64,000 nt of DNA from Pandoraea vervacti (GTDB taxonomy: Bacteria > Pseudomonadota > Gammaproteobacteria > Burkholderiales > Burkholderiaceae): contig NZ_CP010897.2 in NCBI RefSeq assembly GCF_000934605.2, positions 2,480,001 through 2,544,000 on the forward strand. The letters are read 5' to 3'. Each line of letters starts with the position of its first letter. The first letter of the stretch is position 1. Positions 26,843 through 35,932 of the stretch are shown piece by piece. The notes under the pieces are model-generated. The model saw only the letters and a program-made list of their open reading frames with translations, was not told the DNA's origin and searched no databases. Made by a program: the position numbers and the translations under genes.

Positions 26843-27949
26843 ATGCTCGATTTCACGCTTGAGCCACGGCCAAGTCCCTCCCGCACCATGCGGCTCGCCA
26901 TGCCGCTGGTGGCCACGCTCATGACACTCATCGGCGGCGTGCTGATCTTCAGTTTTCTCGGCAAGAATCCGGCACAGGCGATGGCGGCGTTTTTCCTTGC
27001 GCCGATCAGCAGTCTGAACGGCTGGTCGGAACTGTTGCTCAAGGCGTCGCCGCTTTGCCTCATCGCGTTGGGGCTGGCCATCGGCTACCGCGCGAACGTG
27101 TGGAACATTGGCGCGGAGGGGCAACTGCTGCTCGGCGGGATCTTCGCTTCCGGCGTCGCCATCCATTTCGACGGCCACGGCGGTCCGTGGCTGTTGCCGC
27201 TGATGATGGCGGCCGGCGCGGTGGGGGGCATGCTGTGGGCGGCCATTCCGGCGCTGCTGCGCGTGCGCTTCAATGCCAACGAGATTCTGGTGAGCCTGAT
27301 GCTCACGTACGTGGCCACACAGTTGCTGATCTATCTGGTCAGCGGTCCCTGGCAGGATCCGCACGGCATGAACTTTCCCCAGTCGATCAACTTCAGCCGA
27401 GACGCGCTTTTCCCACGCTTTTTCGGTGACTGGCATTGGGCGACATGGCGCGGCACGCGGCTCAATGCGTCGATTTTCATGGCGGCGGCGGCGGTGCCTC
27501 TCGCGTGGTGCTTCATGCGCAAGAGCTTTGCCGGGTACCGCATGGAAGTCGGGGGGCTCGCCCCCCTTGCCGCGCGCTATGCCGGCTATTCCGAGCCTCG
27601 CGCCGTATGGCTCGCGCTACTGATCGGTGGCGCAACGGCGGGGCTGGCGGGCACAGGCGAGGTCGCAGGGCCGGTAGGGCAGTTGCAGGCGACGTGGGCG
27701 CCGGGATACGGCTTCACGGCGATCATCGTGGCGTTCGTGGGACGCCTGCACCCGATCGGCATCGTGCTGGCAAGCCTGCTCATGGCGCTGCTCTATCTTG
27801 GCGGCGAAGCCGTGCAAACCTCGCTTCAGTTGCCCAAGGCCATCAGCGGCGTGTTCCAGGGGCTGCTGCTGTTCAGTCTGCTGGGCTGCGACGTTTTCGT
27901 GAACTACCGCCTGCGTCGTCGCACCCATGCGATGACGCGAGACGCCTGA
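26843..27949 (+). CDS. Nucleoside/purine ABC transporter permease 1
   Basis: A 368-residue membrane protein of the BPD_transp_2 family, with about nine hydrophobic helices. Conserved segments are ALGLAIGYRANVWNIGAEGQ (permease signature), VRFNANEILVSLMLTYVA and GFTAIIVAFVGRLHPIGI. It pairs with the downstream permease to form the channel. A 112-bp gap separates it from the ATPase gene; only 10 bp separate it from the next gene. Confidence 0.92.
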   Translation: MLDFTLEPRPSPSRTMRLAMPLVATLMTLIGGVLIFSFLGKNPAQAMAAFFLAPISSLNGWSELLLKASPLCLIALGLAIGYRANVWNIGAEGQLLLGGIFASGVAIHFDGHGGPWLLPLMMAAGAVGGMLWAAIPALLRVRFNANEILVSLMLTYVATQLLIYLVSGPWQDPHGMNFPQSINFSRDALFPRFFGDWHWATWRGTRLNASIFMAAAAVPLAWCFMRKSFAGYRMEVGGLAPLAARYAGYSEPRAVWLALLIGGATAGLAGTGEVAGPVGQLQATWAPGYGFTAIIVAFVGRLHPIGIVLASLLMALLYLGGEAVQTSLQLPKAISGVFQGLLLFSLLGCDVFVNYRLRRRTHAMTRDA

Positions 27950-27959
27950 GGAGCGCGGC

Positions 27960-28889
27960 ATGGACTGGATCAATCTGCTCACGCCGCTGGCCGCAAGTGC
28001 CGTGATCGCGGCCATTCCGTTGATGCTGGCTGCCTTGGGCGAACTGGTGACCGAGAAGTCGGGCGTACTCAATCTCGGTGTCGAGGGCACGATGCTCATG
28101 GGCGCCATCGGGGCGTTCGCGGTCACCGTACAGACCGGCAGCCTTTGGCTCGGCGTGCTCGCGGGCATTGCCGCCGGCGTCGTCATGTCGGCCATCTTCG
28201 CGTGGCTCACGCTGTCGCTGATGGCCAATCAGGTTGCCACCGGGCTGGCATTGACGATATTCGGCATCGGTCTGTCGGCCTATGTCGGGCGTCCGTACAC
28301 CGATGCCACCATTCCGATGCTGCGCGACCTGCCGATCCCGGGGCTCTCGTCGATCCCTGTACTGGGGCCCTCGATCTTTTCGCTCAATCCGCTGGGTTAT
28401 CTCTCGGTGGCGCTGCTCGTGGCGATTGCGTGGTTCCTGTACCGCTCGCGCGCCGGACTGGTGCTGCGCTCGATTGGCGAAGCGCCGTCCGTCGCGCATG
28501 CCATCGGCTATCCGGTCGTGCGCATTCGTTATCTCGCGACGCTCTTCGGCGGCGCGATGTCTGGCTTGGCGGGCGCCTATTATTCCGTGGGCTACCTGCG
28601 TTTGTGGCAGGAGAACCTGACGGCCGGACGCGGCTGGATCGCGCTGGCGCTGGTGGTGTTCGCCACCTGGCGCCCGGGACGTACGGCGCTCGGCGCGTTG
28701 CTGTTCGGCGTGGTGATGGCGCTGCAATTCCAGGCGCAGGCGATGGGCATTCGTATCCCCTCGCAGGCGCTGGCGAGCCTGCCGTATCTCGCGACCATCG
28801 TCGTGCTGGTGATCATCTCGCGCAATCGCCAGACGATACGCCTGAACGCCCCGGCGTCGCTGGGCAAACCCTTCTTCGCCGGGTCCTGA
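27960..28889 (+). CDS. Nucleoside/purine ABC transporter permease 2
   Basis: A 309-residue membrane protein of the same family as its neighbour. LGELVTEKSGVLNLGVEG near the N-terminus is the diagnostic motif, followed by WLTLSLMANQVATGLAL and ENLTAGRGWIALALVVFATW. ATG 27960 has GAGGAGCG immediately upstream. Together with the first permease it forms the membrane channel for a purine or nucleoside. Confidence 0.92.
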   Translation: MDWINLLTPLAASAVIAAIPLMLAALGELVTEKSGVLNLGVEGTMLMGAIGAFAVTVQTGSLWLGVLAGIAAGVVMSAIFAWLTLSLMANQVATGLALTIFGIGLSAYVGRPYTDATIPMLRDLPIPGLSSIPVLGPSIFSLNPLGYLSVALLVAIAWFLYRSRAGLVLRSIGEAPSVAHAIGYPVVRIRYLATLFGGAMSGLAGAYYSVGYLRLWQENLTAGRGWIALALVVFATWRPGRTALGALLFGVVMALQFQAQAMGIRIPSQALASLPYLATIVVLVIISRNRQTIRLNAPASLGKPFFAGS

Positions 28890-28953
28890 GTCGGACGCGG
28901 CGCCAAGCGATACAAGCATTCAACCGAAACAATCGATGACGAGGAGAGAATCG

Positions 28954-30102
28954 ATGCGACGTAAAGTCCTGATCACGATGGCGAGCCTGGCGGCCGCCAT
29001 GCTGGTTTCCGCCTGCGGCAAGCAGGAGAACACCACGGCGAACGCCCCTGCGGCCGCTTCCGACGCCCAGGCATCGGCCGCTCCCGCAGGCAAGGGCCCG
29101 ATGGGCGTGGCGTTCGTCTACATCGGCAACCCGGGCGATGCGGGCTGGACCTATGCGCACGAACAGGGCGCAAAGGCCGTGGAAGCCAAGTTTGGCGACA
29201 AGGTCACTGTGACCCGCGTGGAAAACGTGCCGGAAGGCGCGGATTCGGAGCGCGTGTTCCGCGATCTGGCCAGCAAGGGCAACAAGCTGGTGTTCGGTAC
29301 GTCGTTCGGCTACATGGACTCGATGGTCAAGACGGCGGCGGATTTCCCAGACGTGACCTTCGAGCATGCGACGGGCTTCAAGTCGGCGCCGAACCTCGGC
29401 ACGTACGATGTCCGCACGTATGAAGGCGCGCATCTGGCCGGCGTCGTGGGTGGTCATGTGACGAAATCGAACGTGATCGGTTACGTGGCATCGGTGCCGA
29501 TTCCCGAAGTGATCCGCAATATCGATGCGTTCACCATCGCCGCACGTGAAGCCAATCCGAAGGTCAAGGTGAAGGTGGTCTGGATCAATAGCTGGTTCGA
29601 TCCGGGCAAGGAGCGTCAGGCGGCGGAATCGCTCGTCGGACAGGGCGCGGACGTGCTGATGCAGAACGTCGATTCCGCCGTGGTCATGCAAGTGGCCGAA
29701 GAGAAGAAGATCCATGCGTTCGGCTGGGATTCGGACATGAGCAAGTTCGGCCCGAATGCGCACCTGGCGTCGGCGGCCATCGACTGGAGCAAGTACTACA
29801 TCCGTACGGTCGACGAAGTCATGCAGGGCACGTGGAAGAACACGCCGGTCTGGGGTGGCATCAAGGAAGACGAAATCAAGCTCGTCGCCATCAATGACAA
29901 GGCCGTGCCGGAAGCGGCGCGCAAGGCCGTGACCGCACGCCACGACGCCATTCGCGACGGCAAGTACGATCCGTTCACCGGTCCGATCAAGGGGCAGGAC
30001 GGCAAGGAAATCGTGCCGGCTGGCAAGACGCTCAACGACGACGAGAAACACCAGATCAACTGGTTCGTCGAAGGCGTCGAGGGGTCGCTGCCGAAGCAGT
30101 AA
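28954..30102 (+). CDS. BMP-family purine/nucleoside-binding lipoprotein
   Basis: A 382-residue substrate-binding lipoprotein (PF02608/BMP type). The signal ends in the lipobox LVSAC, so the mature protein is lipid-anchored at Cys. The family pattern VAFVYIGNPGDAGWTYAHEQG follows the Ala-rich linker. ATG 28954 has a GAGGAGAGAA site; an in-frame ATG six codons upstream lacks one. BMP proteins bind purine nucleosides or bases; the position beside urate and 8-oxoguanine genes supports a purine ligand. Confidence 0.92.
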   Translation: MRRKVLITMASLAAAMLVSACGKQENTTANAPAAASDAQASAAPAGKGPMGVAFVYIGNPGDAGWTYAHEQGAKAVEAKFGDKVTVTRVENVPEGADSERVFRDLASKGNKLVFGTSFGYMDSMVKTAADFPDVTFEHATGFKSAPNLGTYDVRTYEGAHLAGVVGGHVTKSNVIGYVASVPIPEVIRNIDAFTIAAREANPKVKVKVVWINSWFDPGKERQAAESLVGQGADVLMQNVDSAVVMQVAEEKKIHAFGWDSDMSKFGPNAHLASAAIDWSKYYIRTVDEVMQGTWKNTPVWGGIKEDEIKLVAINDKAVPEAARKAVTARHDAIRDGKYDPFTGPIKGQDGKEIVPAGKTLNDDEKHQINWFVEGVEGSLPKQ

Positions 30103-30106
30103 GGCG

Positions 30107-30143
30107 GGGTATCGGGGGGTATCCGAGGGTATCCGAGGGTATC
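30107..30143. repeat. 10-bp tandem repeat (GGGTATCCGA)
   Basis: Four GGGTATC-containing units occur with an exact 10-bp period directly after the BMP stop: GGGTATCGGG, GGGTATCCGA twice, and a partial GGGTATC. They lie before the operon terminator. The function is unknown; slippage is the simplest origin. Confidence 0.6.
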
Positions 30144-30180
30144 AGCCTGGGCGGCCGTTGGGCCGCCTTGAGCCGCGATG

Positions 30181-30208
30181 AAACCGCCGGTTCTCCGGCG
30201 GTTTTTTA
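30181..30208 (+). terminator. Intrinsic terminator of the purine ABC operon
   Basis: Stem ACCGCCGG / CCGGCGGT (extendable by A-T pairs) with a TTCT loop and a T6 tract follows the BMP gene. The 190 bp after it, up to the ABC-F start, contain no supported gene. Confidence 0.92.
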
Positions 30209-30400
30209 TTGGGCGCCGGGCGGGCGGCACGCTCGGGCGCAGCCTTTGGCGCGGAAGACGGGCGCGACGCCCGTCGCCACCCGTGGGAGAGTTCCCGCGA
30301 GGGACGGGTGGGCAGGGGCACGTGACACGCATCGGTGCTAAAATGTCAGGTTTCGTGGCGCAATATCGTGCCACCGCACTTCATCTCCCGGATACCGCCT

Positions 30401-31996
30401 GTGCTGTCAACCGCCAATATCACGATGCAATTCGGCGCCAAGCCGCTCTTCGAGAACATTTCCGTCAAGTTTGGCGGGGGCAACCGCTATGGCCTGATCG
30501 GCGCCAACGGTTGCGGCAAGTCGACGTTCATGAAGATTCTCGGCGGCGATCTGGAGCCGAGCGCCGGCAACGTCATGCTCGAACCCAACGTACGTCTGGG
30601 CAAGCTCAAGCAGGACCAGTTCGCGTATGAAGACATGCGCGTACTCGATGTCGTGATGATGGGCCACACCGAAATGTGGGCCGCCATGAGCGAGCGCGAC
30701 GCCATCTATGCGAACCCCGAAGCGACGGACGACGACTACATGCACGCCGCCGAACTCGAAGCGAAGTTCGCCGAGTACGACGGCTACACGGCCGAAGCGC
30801 GTGCGGGCGAGTTGCTGCTGGGCGTGGGCATTCCGACGGACCAGCATCAGGGTCCGATGAGCAACGTTGCCCCGGGCTGGAAGCTGCGCGTGCTGCTGGC
30901 GCAGGCGCTGTTCTCGAATCCGGACGTGCTGCTGCTCGACGAACCGACCAACAACCTGGACATCAACACGATCCGCTGGCTGGAAGACGTGCTCAACGAG
31001 CGCAACTCCACCATGATCATCATTTCGCACGATCGCCACTTCCTCAATGCCGTGTGCACGCACATGGCCGATATGGACTACGGCACGCTGAAGATCTACC
31101 CGGGCAACTACGACGACTACATGCTGGCGTCGGCTCAGGCCCGGGAGCGTCAGATGGCGGCGAACACGAAGGCGAAGGAACGTATTACCGACTTGCAGGA
31201 CTTCGTGCGCCGCTTCTCGGCGAACAAGTCGAAGGCGCGTCAGGCCACGAGCCGTCTCAAGCAGATCGACAAGATCAAGGTCGAGGACATCAAGCCGTCG
31301 TCGCGTCAGAATCCGTTCATTCGTTTCGAGTTCGAGAAGAAGCTGCACAACCTCGCGTTCGAATTCGAGGGCATTTCCAAATCGTACGACCGTCAGATCT
31401 TCAAGAATTACTCGGGCGCGGTGCGCGCGGGCGAACGCGTGGCGATCATCGGCGAGAACGGTGCGGGAAAGACCACGCTGCTGCGCAGCCTGATGGCGGA
31501 CCTGGCGCTCGACTCGGGGACCGTGAAGTGGGCCGAAAACGCGAACATCGGCTATTTCCCGCAGGATACGTCCGAGGCGTTCCCGGAAGACCAGACGCTC
31601 ACCGACTGGATGACGCAGTGGGGCAAGGAAGGCGACGACGATCAGGTCATTCGCGGCTCGCTGGGTCGCCTGCTGTTCGGTGGCGATGATGTGGGCAAGT
31701 CCGTGCGCGTGCTCTCCGGTGGGGAAAAGGGCCGCATGATCTGGGGCAAGCTGATGCTGGGCCGTCACAACGTCATGATGATGGACGAGCCGACGAACCA
31801 CATGGATATGGAATCGATCGAGTCGCTTCAGATTGCGCTCGACAAATATCCGGGCACGCTCGTGTTCGTCTCGCACGACCGCGAATTCGTGTCCGGTCTT
31901 GCCACGCGCATCATCGAGGTAAAGAGCGACGGCACGCTGGTCGACTATGCCGGTACGTACGAGGAGTATCTGGCGAGCCAGGGCGTGGAAGTCTGA
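30401..31996 (+). CDS. ybiT: ABC-F family ATPase, YbiT type
   Basis: A soluble 531-residue protein with two ABC domains and no membrane segments, matching E. coli YbiT in length and in its opening LSTANITMQFGAKPLFENIS. Walker A sites are GANGCGKST and GENGAGKTT; Walker B sites are LLLLDEPTNNLD and VMMMDEPTNHMD. Between them is the charged P-site-tRNA-interaction linker (about residues 245-320). ABC-F proteins act on ribosomes to relieve or regulate translation. The start is GTG 30401, where homology begins; the frame upstream to 30335 is not conserved. Confidence 0.9.
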   Translation: MLSTANITMQFGAKPLFENISVKFGGGNRYGLIGANGCGKSTFMKILGGDLEPSAGNVMLEPNVRLGKLKQDQFAYEDMRVLDVVMMGHTEMWAAMSERDAIYANPEATDDDYMHAAELEAKFAEYDGYTAEARAGELLLGVGIPTDQHQGPMSNVAPGWKLRVLLAQALFSNPDVLLLDEPTNNLDINTIRWLEDVLNERNSTMIIISHDRHFLNAVCTHMADMDYGTLKIYPGNYDDYMLASAQARERQMAANTKAKERITDLQDFVRRFSANKSKARQATSRLKQIDKIKVEDIKPSSRQNPFIRFEFEKKLHNLAFEFEGISKSYDRQIFKNYSGAVRAGERVAIIGENGAGKTTLLRSLMADLALDSGTVKWAENANIGYFPQDTSEAFPEDQTLTDWMTQWGKEGDDDQVIRGSLGRLLFGGDDVGKSVRVLSGGEKGRMIWGKLMLGRHNVMMMDEPTNHMDMESIESLQIALDKYPGTLVFVSHDREFVSGLATRIIEVKSDGTLVDYAGTYEEYLASQGVEV

Positions 31997-32027
31997 CGCG
32001 CCGGGCGTTGTTCTCCGTAGTCCTCCG

Positions 32028-32056
32028 ACAGGGCGCTTGCATGGCAGGCGCCCTGT
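32028..32056 (+). terminator. Probable terminator after ybiT
   Basis: A perfect 9-bp stem ACAGGGCGC / GCGCCCTGT with an 11-nt loop is followed by a short T-rich run (TTTGCGTTT). It is the best 3' signal for the ABC-F gene, though the T-tract is weak. Confidence 0.55.
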
Positions 32057-32253
32057 TTGCGTTTACGCGTCCCGGCACGAAGCCTCGAGGGCGGTGTCGT
32101 CCGATGATCGTCTCGGAAAAATGGACGTTGCGGGTCGGCGTGACCTGATTTTTCGTCGGGAGTGAGAAGCCCGGCGATGTGCGGACTACAATGGCCGTTC
32201 GTCGTTGGTTCGCCAATCACGCGTCGTGTGGACGCGTCAGCAGGAGACATTGC

Positions 32254-33687
32254 ATGAAGACGTACGACAAATTTTTCATCGACGGCCAGTGGGTAACGCC
32301 GCTCGGGCGCGGCACGCTGGACGTTTTTCATTCGGCCGATGCGAAGCTGATGGGGCGCATTCCCGAGGGCGCCGTCGAGGACGCCGAAGCCGCCGTCGCC
32401 GCCGCGCGCACGGCGCGTGACACTTGGGCGGCGACGTCGCCCGCCGAACGGGCTGGCTATCTGCGAAAGATTGCTGCGGGATTGAAGGCCCGTACCGACG
32501 AATTGGCGGAGGTGATGACGGGTGAGACGGGCATGCCGATCAAGCTCGTGCGCGCGATTCAGGTCGGTGGTCCGGTCTATCACTGGAACAAGTACGCCGA
32601 GTTGGTCGAATCGTTCGCGTTCGAGGCGCGCGTGGGCAACTCTCTGGTGGTGCGTGAGCCGGTTGGGGTGGTCGGCGCGATTACGCCATGGAACTATCCG
32701 CTCAACCAGATCACGCTGAAGGTTGCCCCGGCGCTGGCGGCCGGTTGCACGGTGGTGCTCAAGCCGTCCGAAGTCGCGCCGTTCAATGCCTTCATTCTCG
32801 CCGAGGTCATTGCGCAAGCGGGATTGCCCGCCGGCGTCTTCAATCTGGTGACAGGGTTGGGGCCGGTGGTTGGAGAGGTGCTGGCGAGACATCCCGATGT
32901 CGACATGGTGTCGTTCACCGGGTCGACGCGGGCCGGCAAGCGTGTCTCCGAAGTGGCGTCGCAAACGGTCAAGCGTGTGGCGCTGGAGCTTGGCGGCAAG
33001 TCGGCGTCGGTCGTGCTCGACGACGCCGACCTTGCGGCAGCGGTCAAGGGCACCCTCAACGCCTGCTATCTGAACTCGGGACAGACTTGCTCGGCGCACA
33101 CGCGCATGCTGGTACCCGCGTCGCGCTATGACGAAGTCAAGGCGCTGGTCAGGGACGCCGTGGCACGTTTTACGCTGGGCGATCCGCGCGAGGAAACGAC
33201 GCGTCTTGGGCCGCTGGCCTCTGCTGCCCAACAGGAGCGCGTGCAAACCTACATCCGCAAAGGGCTGGCCGAAGGGGCCGAGCTGATCGCCGGCGGCGAT
33301 ACGGTGCCTGAAGGGTTCGAGGCGGGCTTCTTCGTGCAGCCGACGGTTCTGGGGCGTGTGACACCGGATGCGACGGTTGCGCAGGAAGAGATTTTCGGTC
33401 CGGTGCTATCGATCATCACCTATCAGGACGAAGCCGACGCGGTGCGCATCGCGAACGATTCCATCTATGGTTTGGGCGGTGGCGTATGGTCGGGCGATGA
33501 GGCGAGGGCGGTGCGTGTGGCGCGTCGGATCCGTACCGGACAGGTGGATATCAATGGCGGGGAATTTAACGTCCAGGCCCCGTTCGGTGGCTTCAAGCAG
33601 TCGGGGCACGGACGTGAAAATGGCGTCTACGGCTTCGAGGAATTCCTCGAGTACAAGTCGCTTCAGTTCAAGTCTGCGAAGTCGTAG
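32254..33687 (+). CDS. NAD(P)-dependent aldehyde dehydrogenase
   Basis: A 477-residue ALDH-superfamily enzyme. The cofactor region is GAITPWNYPLNQ with KPSE; the catalytic Glu is in LELGGKSA and the nucleophilic Cys in NSGQTCSAHTR. EIFGPVLS and PFGGFKQSG are the C-terminal family signatures. ATG 32254 has CAGGAGA nearby; the longer frame from 32179 is non-homologous. The substrate is not determinable. The last 20 bp overlap the 3' end of the convergent DUF1289 gene. Confidence 0.9.
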   Translation: MKTYDKFFIDGQWVTPLGRGTLDVFHSADAKLMGRIPEGAVEDAEAAVAAARTARDTWAATSPAERAGYLRKIAAGLKARTDELAEVMTGETGMPIKLVRAIQVGGPVYHWNKYAELVESFAFEARVGNSLVVREPVGVVGAITPWNYPLNQITLKVAPALAAGCTVVLKPSEVAPFNAFILAEVIAQAGLPAGVFNLVTGLGPVVGEVLARHPDVDMVSFTGSTRAGKRVSEVASQTVKRVALELGGKSASVVLDDADLAAAVKGTLNACYLNSGQTCSAHTRMLVPASRYDEVKALVRDAVARFTLGDPREETTRLGPLASAAQQERVQTYIRKGLAEGAELIAGGDTVPEGFEAGFFVQPTVLGRVTPDATVAQEEIFGPVLSIITYQDEADAVRIANDSIYGLGGGVWSGDEARAVRVARRIRTGQVDINGGEFNVQAPFGGFKQSGHGRENGVYGFEEFLEYKSLQFKSAKS

Positions 33688-33883
33688 CGCCGCTGTCGCA
33701 AAAGCGCATCGCCGTGCCGTCGCGGCTGATGCGCTGCCACACCGCGGCCTTCTCCTGCTCGGTGAAGAACACCCAGTTGGAGACTTCGTAGGCGGTGCGG
33801 CCGCAGCCCTTGCAGACGTCGTCGAAAAGGGTCGAGCAAACGCCAATGCAGGGGCTGTCGGGACGGTCGTGCAATTCGGACAT
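33668..33883 (-). CDS. DUF1289 small cysteine-containing protein
   Basis: A 71-residue protein from ATG 33883, with SPCIGVCSTLFDDVCKGCGRT near the N-terminus: four cysteines in a CxxxC-x(n)-CxxC pattern that fits a metal or Fe-S site. WVFFTEQEKAAVWQRI follows, the other DUF1289 signature. The function of the family is unknown. An in-frame ATG further upstream could add about 20 or more residues. The 3' end overlaps the aldehyde dehydrogenase gene by 20 bp in antiparallel orientation. Confidence 0.82.
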   Translation of the reverse strand: MSELHDRPDSPCIGVCSTLFDDVCKGCGRTAYEVSNWVFFTEQEKAAVWQRISRDGTAMRFCDSGATTSQT

Positions 33884-34048
33884 AAGCGGCGGATTCGGCC
33901 AACCGGGGGCTGGCGTGTTCAAAGACAGCGTCATTATCGCATTGTTGTCCGGCGGGCCTCCCAATCCCCCTACGGCGGGGTGCCGGTGGTGGACACTCAC
34001 GCCGATTTTCGGTTAAGTGCGGGTGATTTTTGAAAGGTGACGATCGTT

Positions 34049-34471
34049 ATGCTGCGTAGCTGGCAACTTTTCGCGTTGGGCTCGGCATTTTTCGCGGCGC
34101 TCACGGCAATCTTCGGCAAGCTCGGGGTCGCGCAGGTCAACTCGAACATGGCCACGCTCATTCGCACGGTGATCATTTTCGGCGTCACGCTGGCGATCGT
34201 CGGCATGCGCGGGGAGTGGCAGAGGCCGACCAGTCTGAGCGCAAATACATGGCTCTTTCTCATCCTGTCGGGTGTCGCGACCGGACTGTCGTGGTTGTGC
34301 TACTTCCGGGCGCTCCAACTCGGTCCTGTGTCCGGTGTGGCGCCTCTCGATAAGCTGAGCGTGGCCATGGCGATGCTCATCGGCTGGGTGGCGCTCGGTG
34401 AGCCGTTCTCGCTCAAGGAAACCCTGGGCGGCGCGCTGATCGTTGCCGGGGCCCTGGTTCTCGTGCTGTGA
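34049..34471 (+). CDS. Half-size EamA/DMT-family transporter
   Basis: A 140-residue membrane protein with about five hydrophobic helices and a single EamA domain; most relatives have two. ALGSAFFAALTAIFGKLGV opens the protein and VSGVAPLDKLSVAMAMLIGWVALGEPFSLKETLGGALIVAGALVL is split over the last two helices. It probably dimerises to make a full transporter. The substrate is unknown. GTG 34037 is an alternative start four codons upstream. Confidence 0.82.
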   Translation: MLRSWQLFALGSAFFAALTAIFGKLGVAQVNSNMATLIRTVIIFGVTLAIVGMRGEWQRPTSLSANTWLFLILSGVATGLSWLCYFRALQLGPVSGVAPLDKLSVAMAMLIGWVALGEPFSLKETLGGALIVAGALVLVL

Positions 34472-34580
34472 CGCCGACGCCGTATGGCGGTGGGGGGGCG
34501 GTGGAGGCGGTGGGGCGTGGTCGCGGGGAGCGGCGGGCGAATCGCTGCCGCGCCGCCCGCGTCAAGGTCGGGGCATGGAG

Positions 34581-35885
34581 TTACCAGCGGAATACGCTGT
34601 AACCAATGCGCACTTGCGACGGCGAGTGTCGGTTGTAGTCGAGCATGTCTTCGCCGTAACCGGTGAAATACCCCAGCCAGATGTAGCCGCCGGTGCCGGG
34701 GATCAACTTGCCGAGCGGGTAGGTCACTTGCACGTCCACGCTGCCGTAGTTGCGCTTCATGCCCTTGCGCAGCGTCGCCCCGATCTGCCAGCCGTTGGGC
34801 TTGCCCCATAGCACGAGCAGATCCATATAGCCGCGGTAATTCTGGATGTCGGGGTTGTCCTTTTTCTCCAGATACGCGTATAGCTTCGGCGCGACGGTCC
34901 AGTGGTATTCGGAAGGATTGCCGAACGTCAGGATCGGCTTGACGAAGACGGTGTTGATACTGCGAGAGTCGTCGCCCGCTTTGCCGTTGGACTCGTGCTC
35001 GATACCGGCGGCAACACCGAGCGAGGAGAACCAGCCTGCCCGAACACCGGTATCGGGAACGTAGTAGAAGAGGCTCGGTCGGTAGTTGGAGTCGCGAAAC
35101 GGCGCCGACTCCGCTTCCAGATCCCAGATCGACAACTGTGTGTAGCCGAAGTACAGATTGTCGAGAAAGGACTTCGACGCCGGGTTGTCCGGCTTCAGGA
35201 TGTGGAACTTGAAGCTGAGTTGAAAGCGGGCGTTGGCATCGCCGTTTTTTCCGAAGGCGATGTACATCGGCTCATGCGACGAAATACGGGCGAACTCGGC
35301 GTCGGATGTCGGTGCGATCGCGTCGGAGGACGCGACGGCTCCGGCCCCGGAGGCGGATGTCGCCGCCACCGCTGCGGCACTTGCGGCGCCAGCGCCGGTG
35401 GCGTTCGTTCCGTTATCGACGGGCAAGGGGGCGGCCGCGACCATCGGCTCGGCGGCGGCGGCGCGGTCGAGCACGATCGTGGTGGTCGATGCGTCCCAGT
35501 CGACCGGTTCGACACGCACCGCACCTCGCAATTCCTTGGGCAGCACCGCCGAATAGGCAACGCGGCGGAACTGGCCATTGGCGAGCGTGATCTGTGCCGG
35601 CACAACGGCTTCGCGCTTCAGGTGCAGCAATGTGGGCTTGAAGTCGTCGTTGGAAATGCGAACCACGATCTCATCGGGGAGCTTGATGGCCGCACGGCCC
35701 GGCGAGTCCTGTGTGGCCAGCAACGTCAGTTGCAGTGGTGCGCCGCCGCTCAGCGCCCTGGGCGGTTGCAGGAGCGAGAGATCGGCGTGTGCCACGCCGC
35801 TCAGTGCCAGGCACAGGGCTGCCGCGCCGAGCTGGATGGCGCGAAGCGGCGATGGGGCGAATGTGTCGAGATTCGTCTTGGGCAT
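34581..35885 (-). CDS. pldA: Outer-membrane phospholipase A (OMPLA, PldA)
   Basis: A 434-residue outer-membrane hydrolase. A signal peptide ends near GVAHA. The catalytic motif is HESNG with His297 and Ser299, and Asn311 is in the same spacing as the third OMPLA residue (His+14). The C-terminal half has alternating beta strands and ends in VFRW, typical of barrels. Compared with E. coli PldA (about 289 residues) it has a long N-terminal beta-rich domain (about 30-135) and an Ala-rich linker (about 140-180). It lies 47 bp downstream of the diguanylate cyclase gene on the same strand. Confidence 0.9.
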   Translation of the reverse strand: MPKTNLDTFAPSPLRAIQLGAAALCLALSGVAHADLSLLQPPRALSGGAPLQLTLLATQDSPGRAAIKLPDEIVVRISNDDFKPTLLHLKREAVVPAQITLANGQFRRVAYSAVLPKELRGAVRVEPVDWDASTTTIVLDRAAAAEPMVAAAPLPVDNGTNATGAGAASAAAVAATSASGAGAVASSDAIAPTSDAEFARISSHEPMYIAFGKNGDANARFQLSFKFHILKPDNPASKSFLDNLYFGYTQLSIWDLEAESAPFRDSNYRPSLFYYVPDTGVRAGWFSSLGVAAGIEHESNGKAGDDSRSINTVFVKPILTFGNPSEYHWTVAPKLYAYLEKKDNPDIQNYRGYMDLLVLWGKPNGWQIGATLRKGMKRNYGSVDVQVTYPLGKLIPGTGGYIWLGYFTGYGEDMLDYNRHSPSQVRIGYSVFRW

Positions 35886-35932
35886 CGGTCCGGTCTGAGT
35901 TGGCGACTTCGGGACGGGATGCCCGAAGTCGA

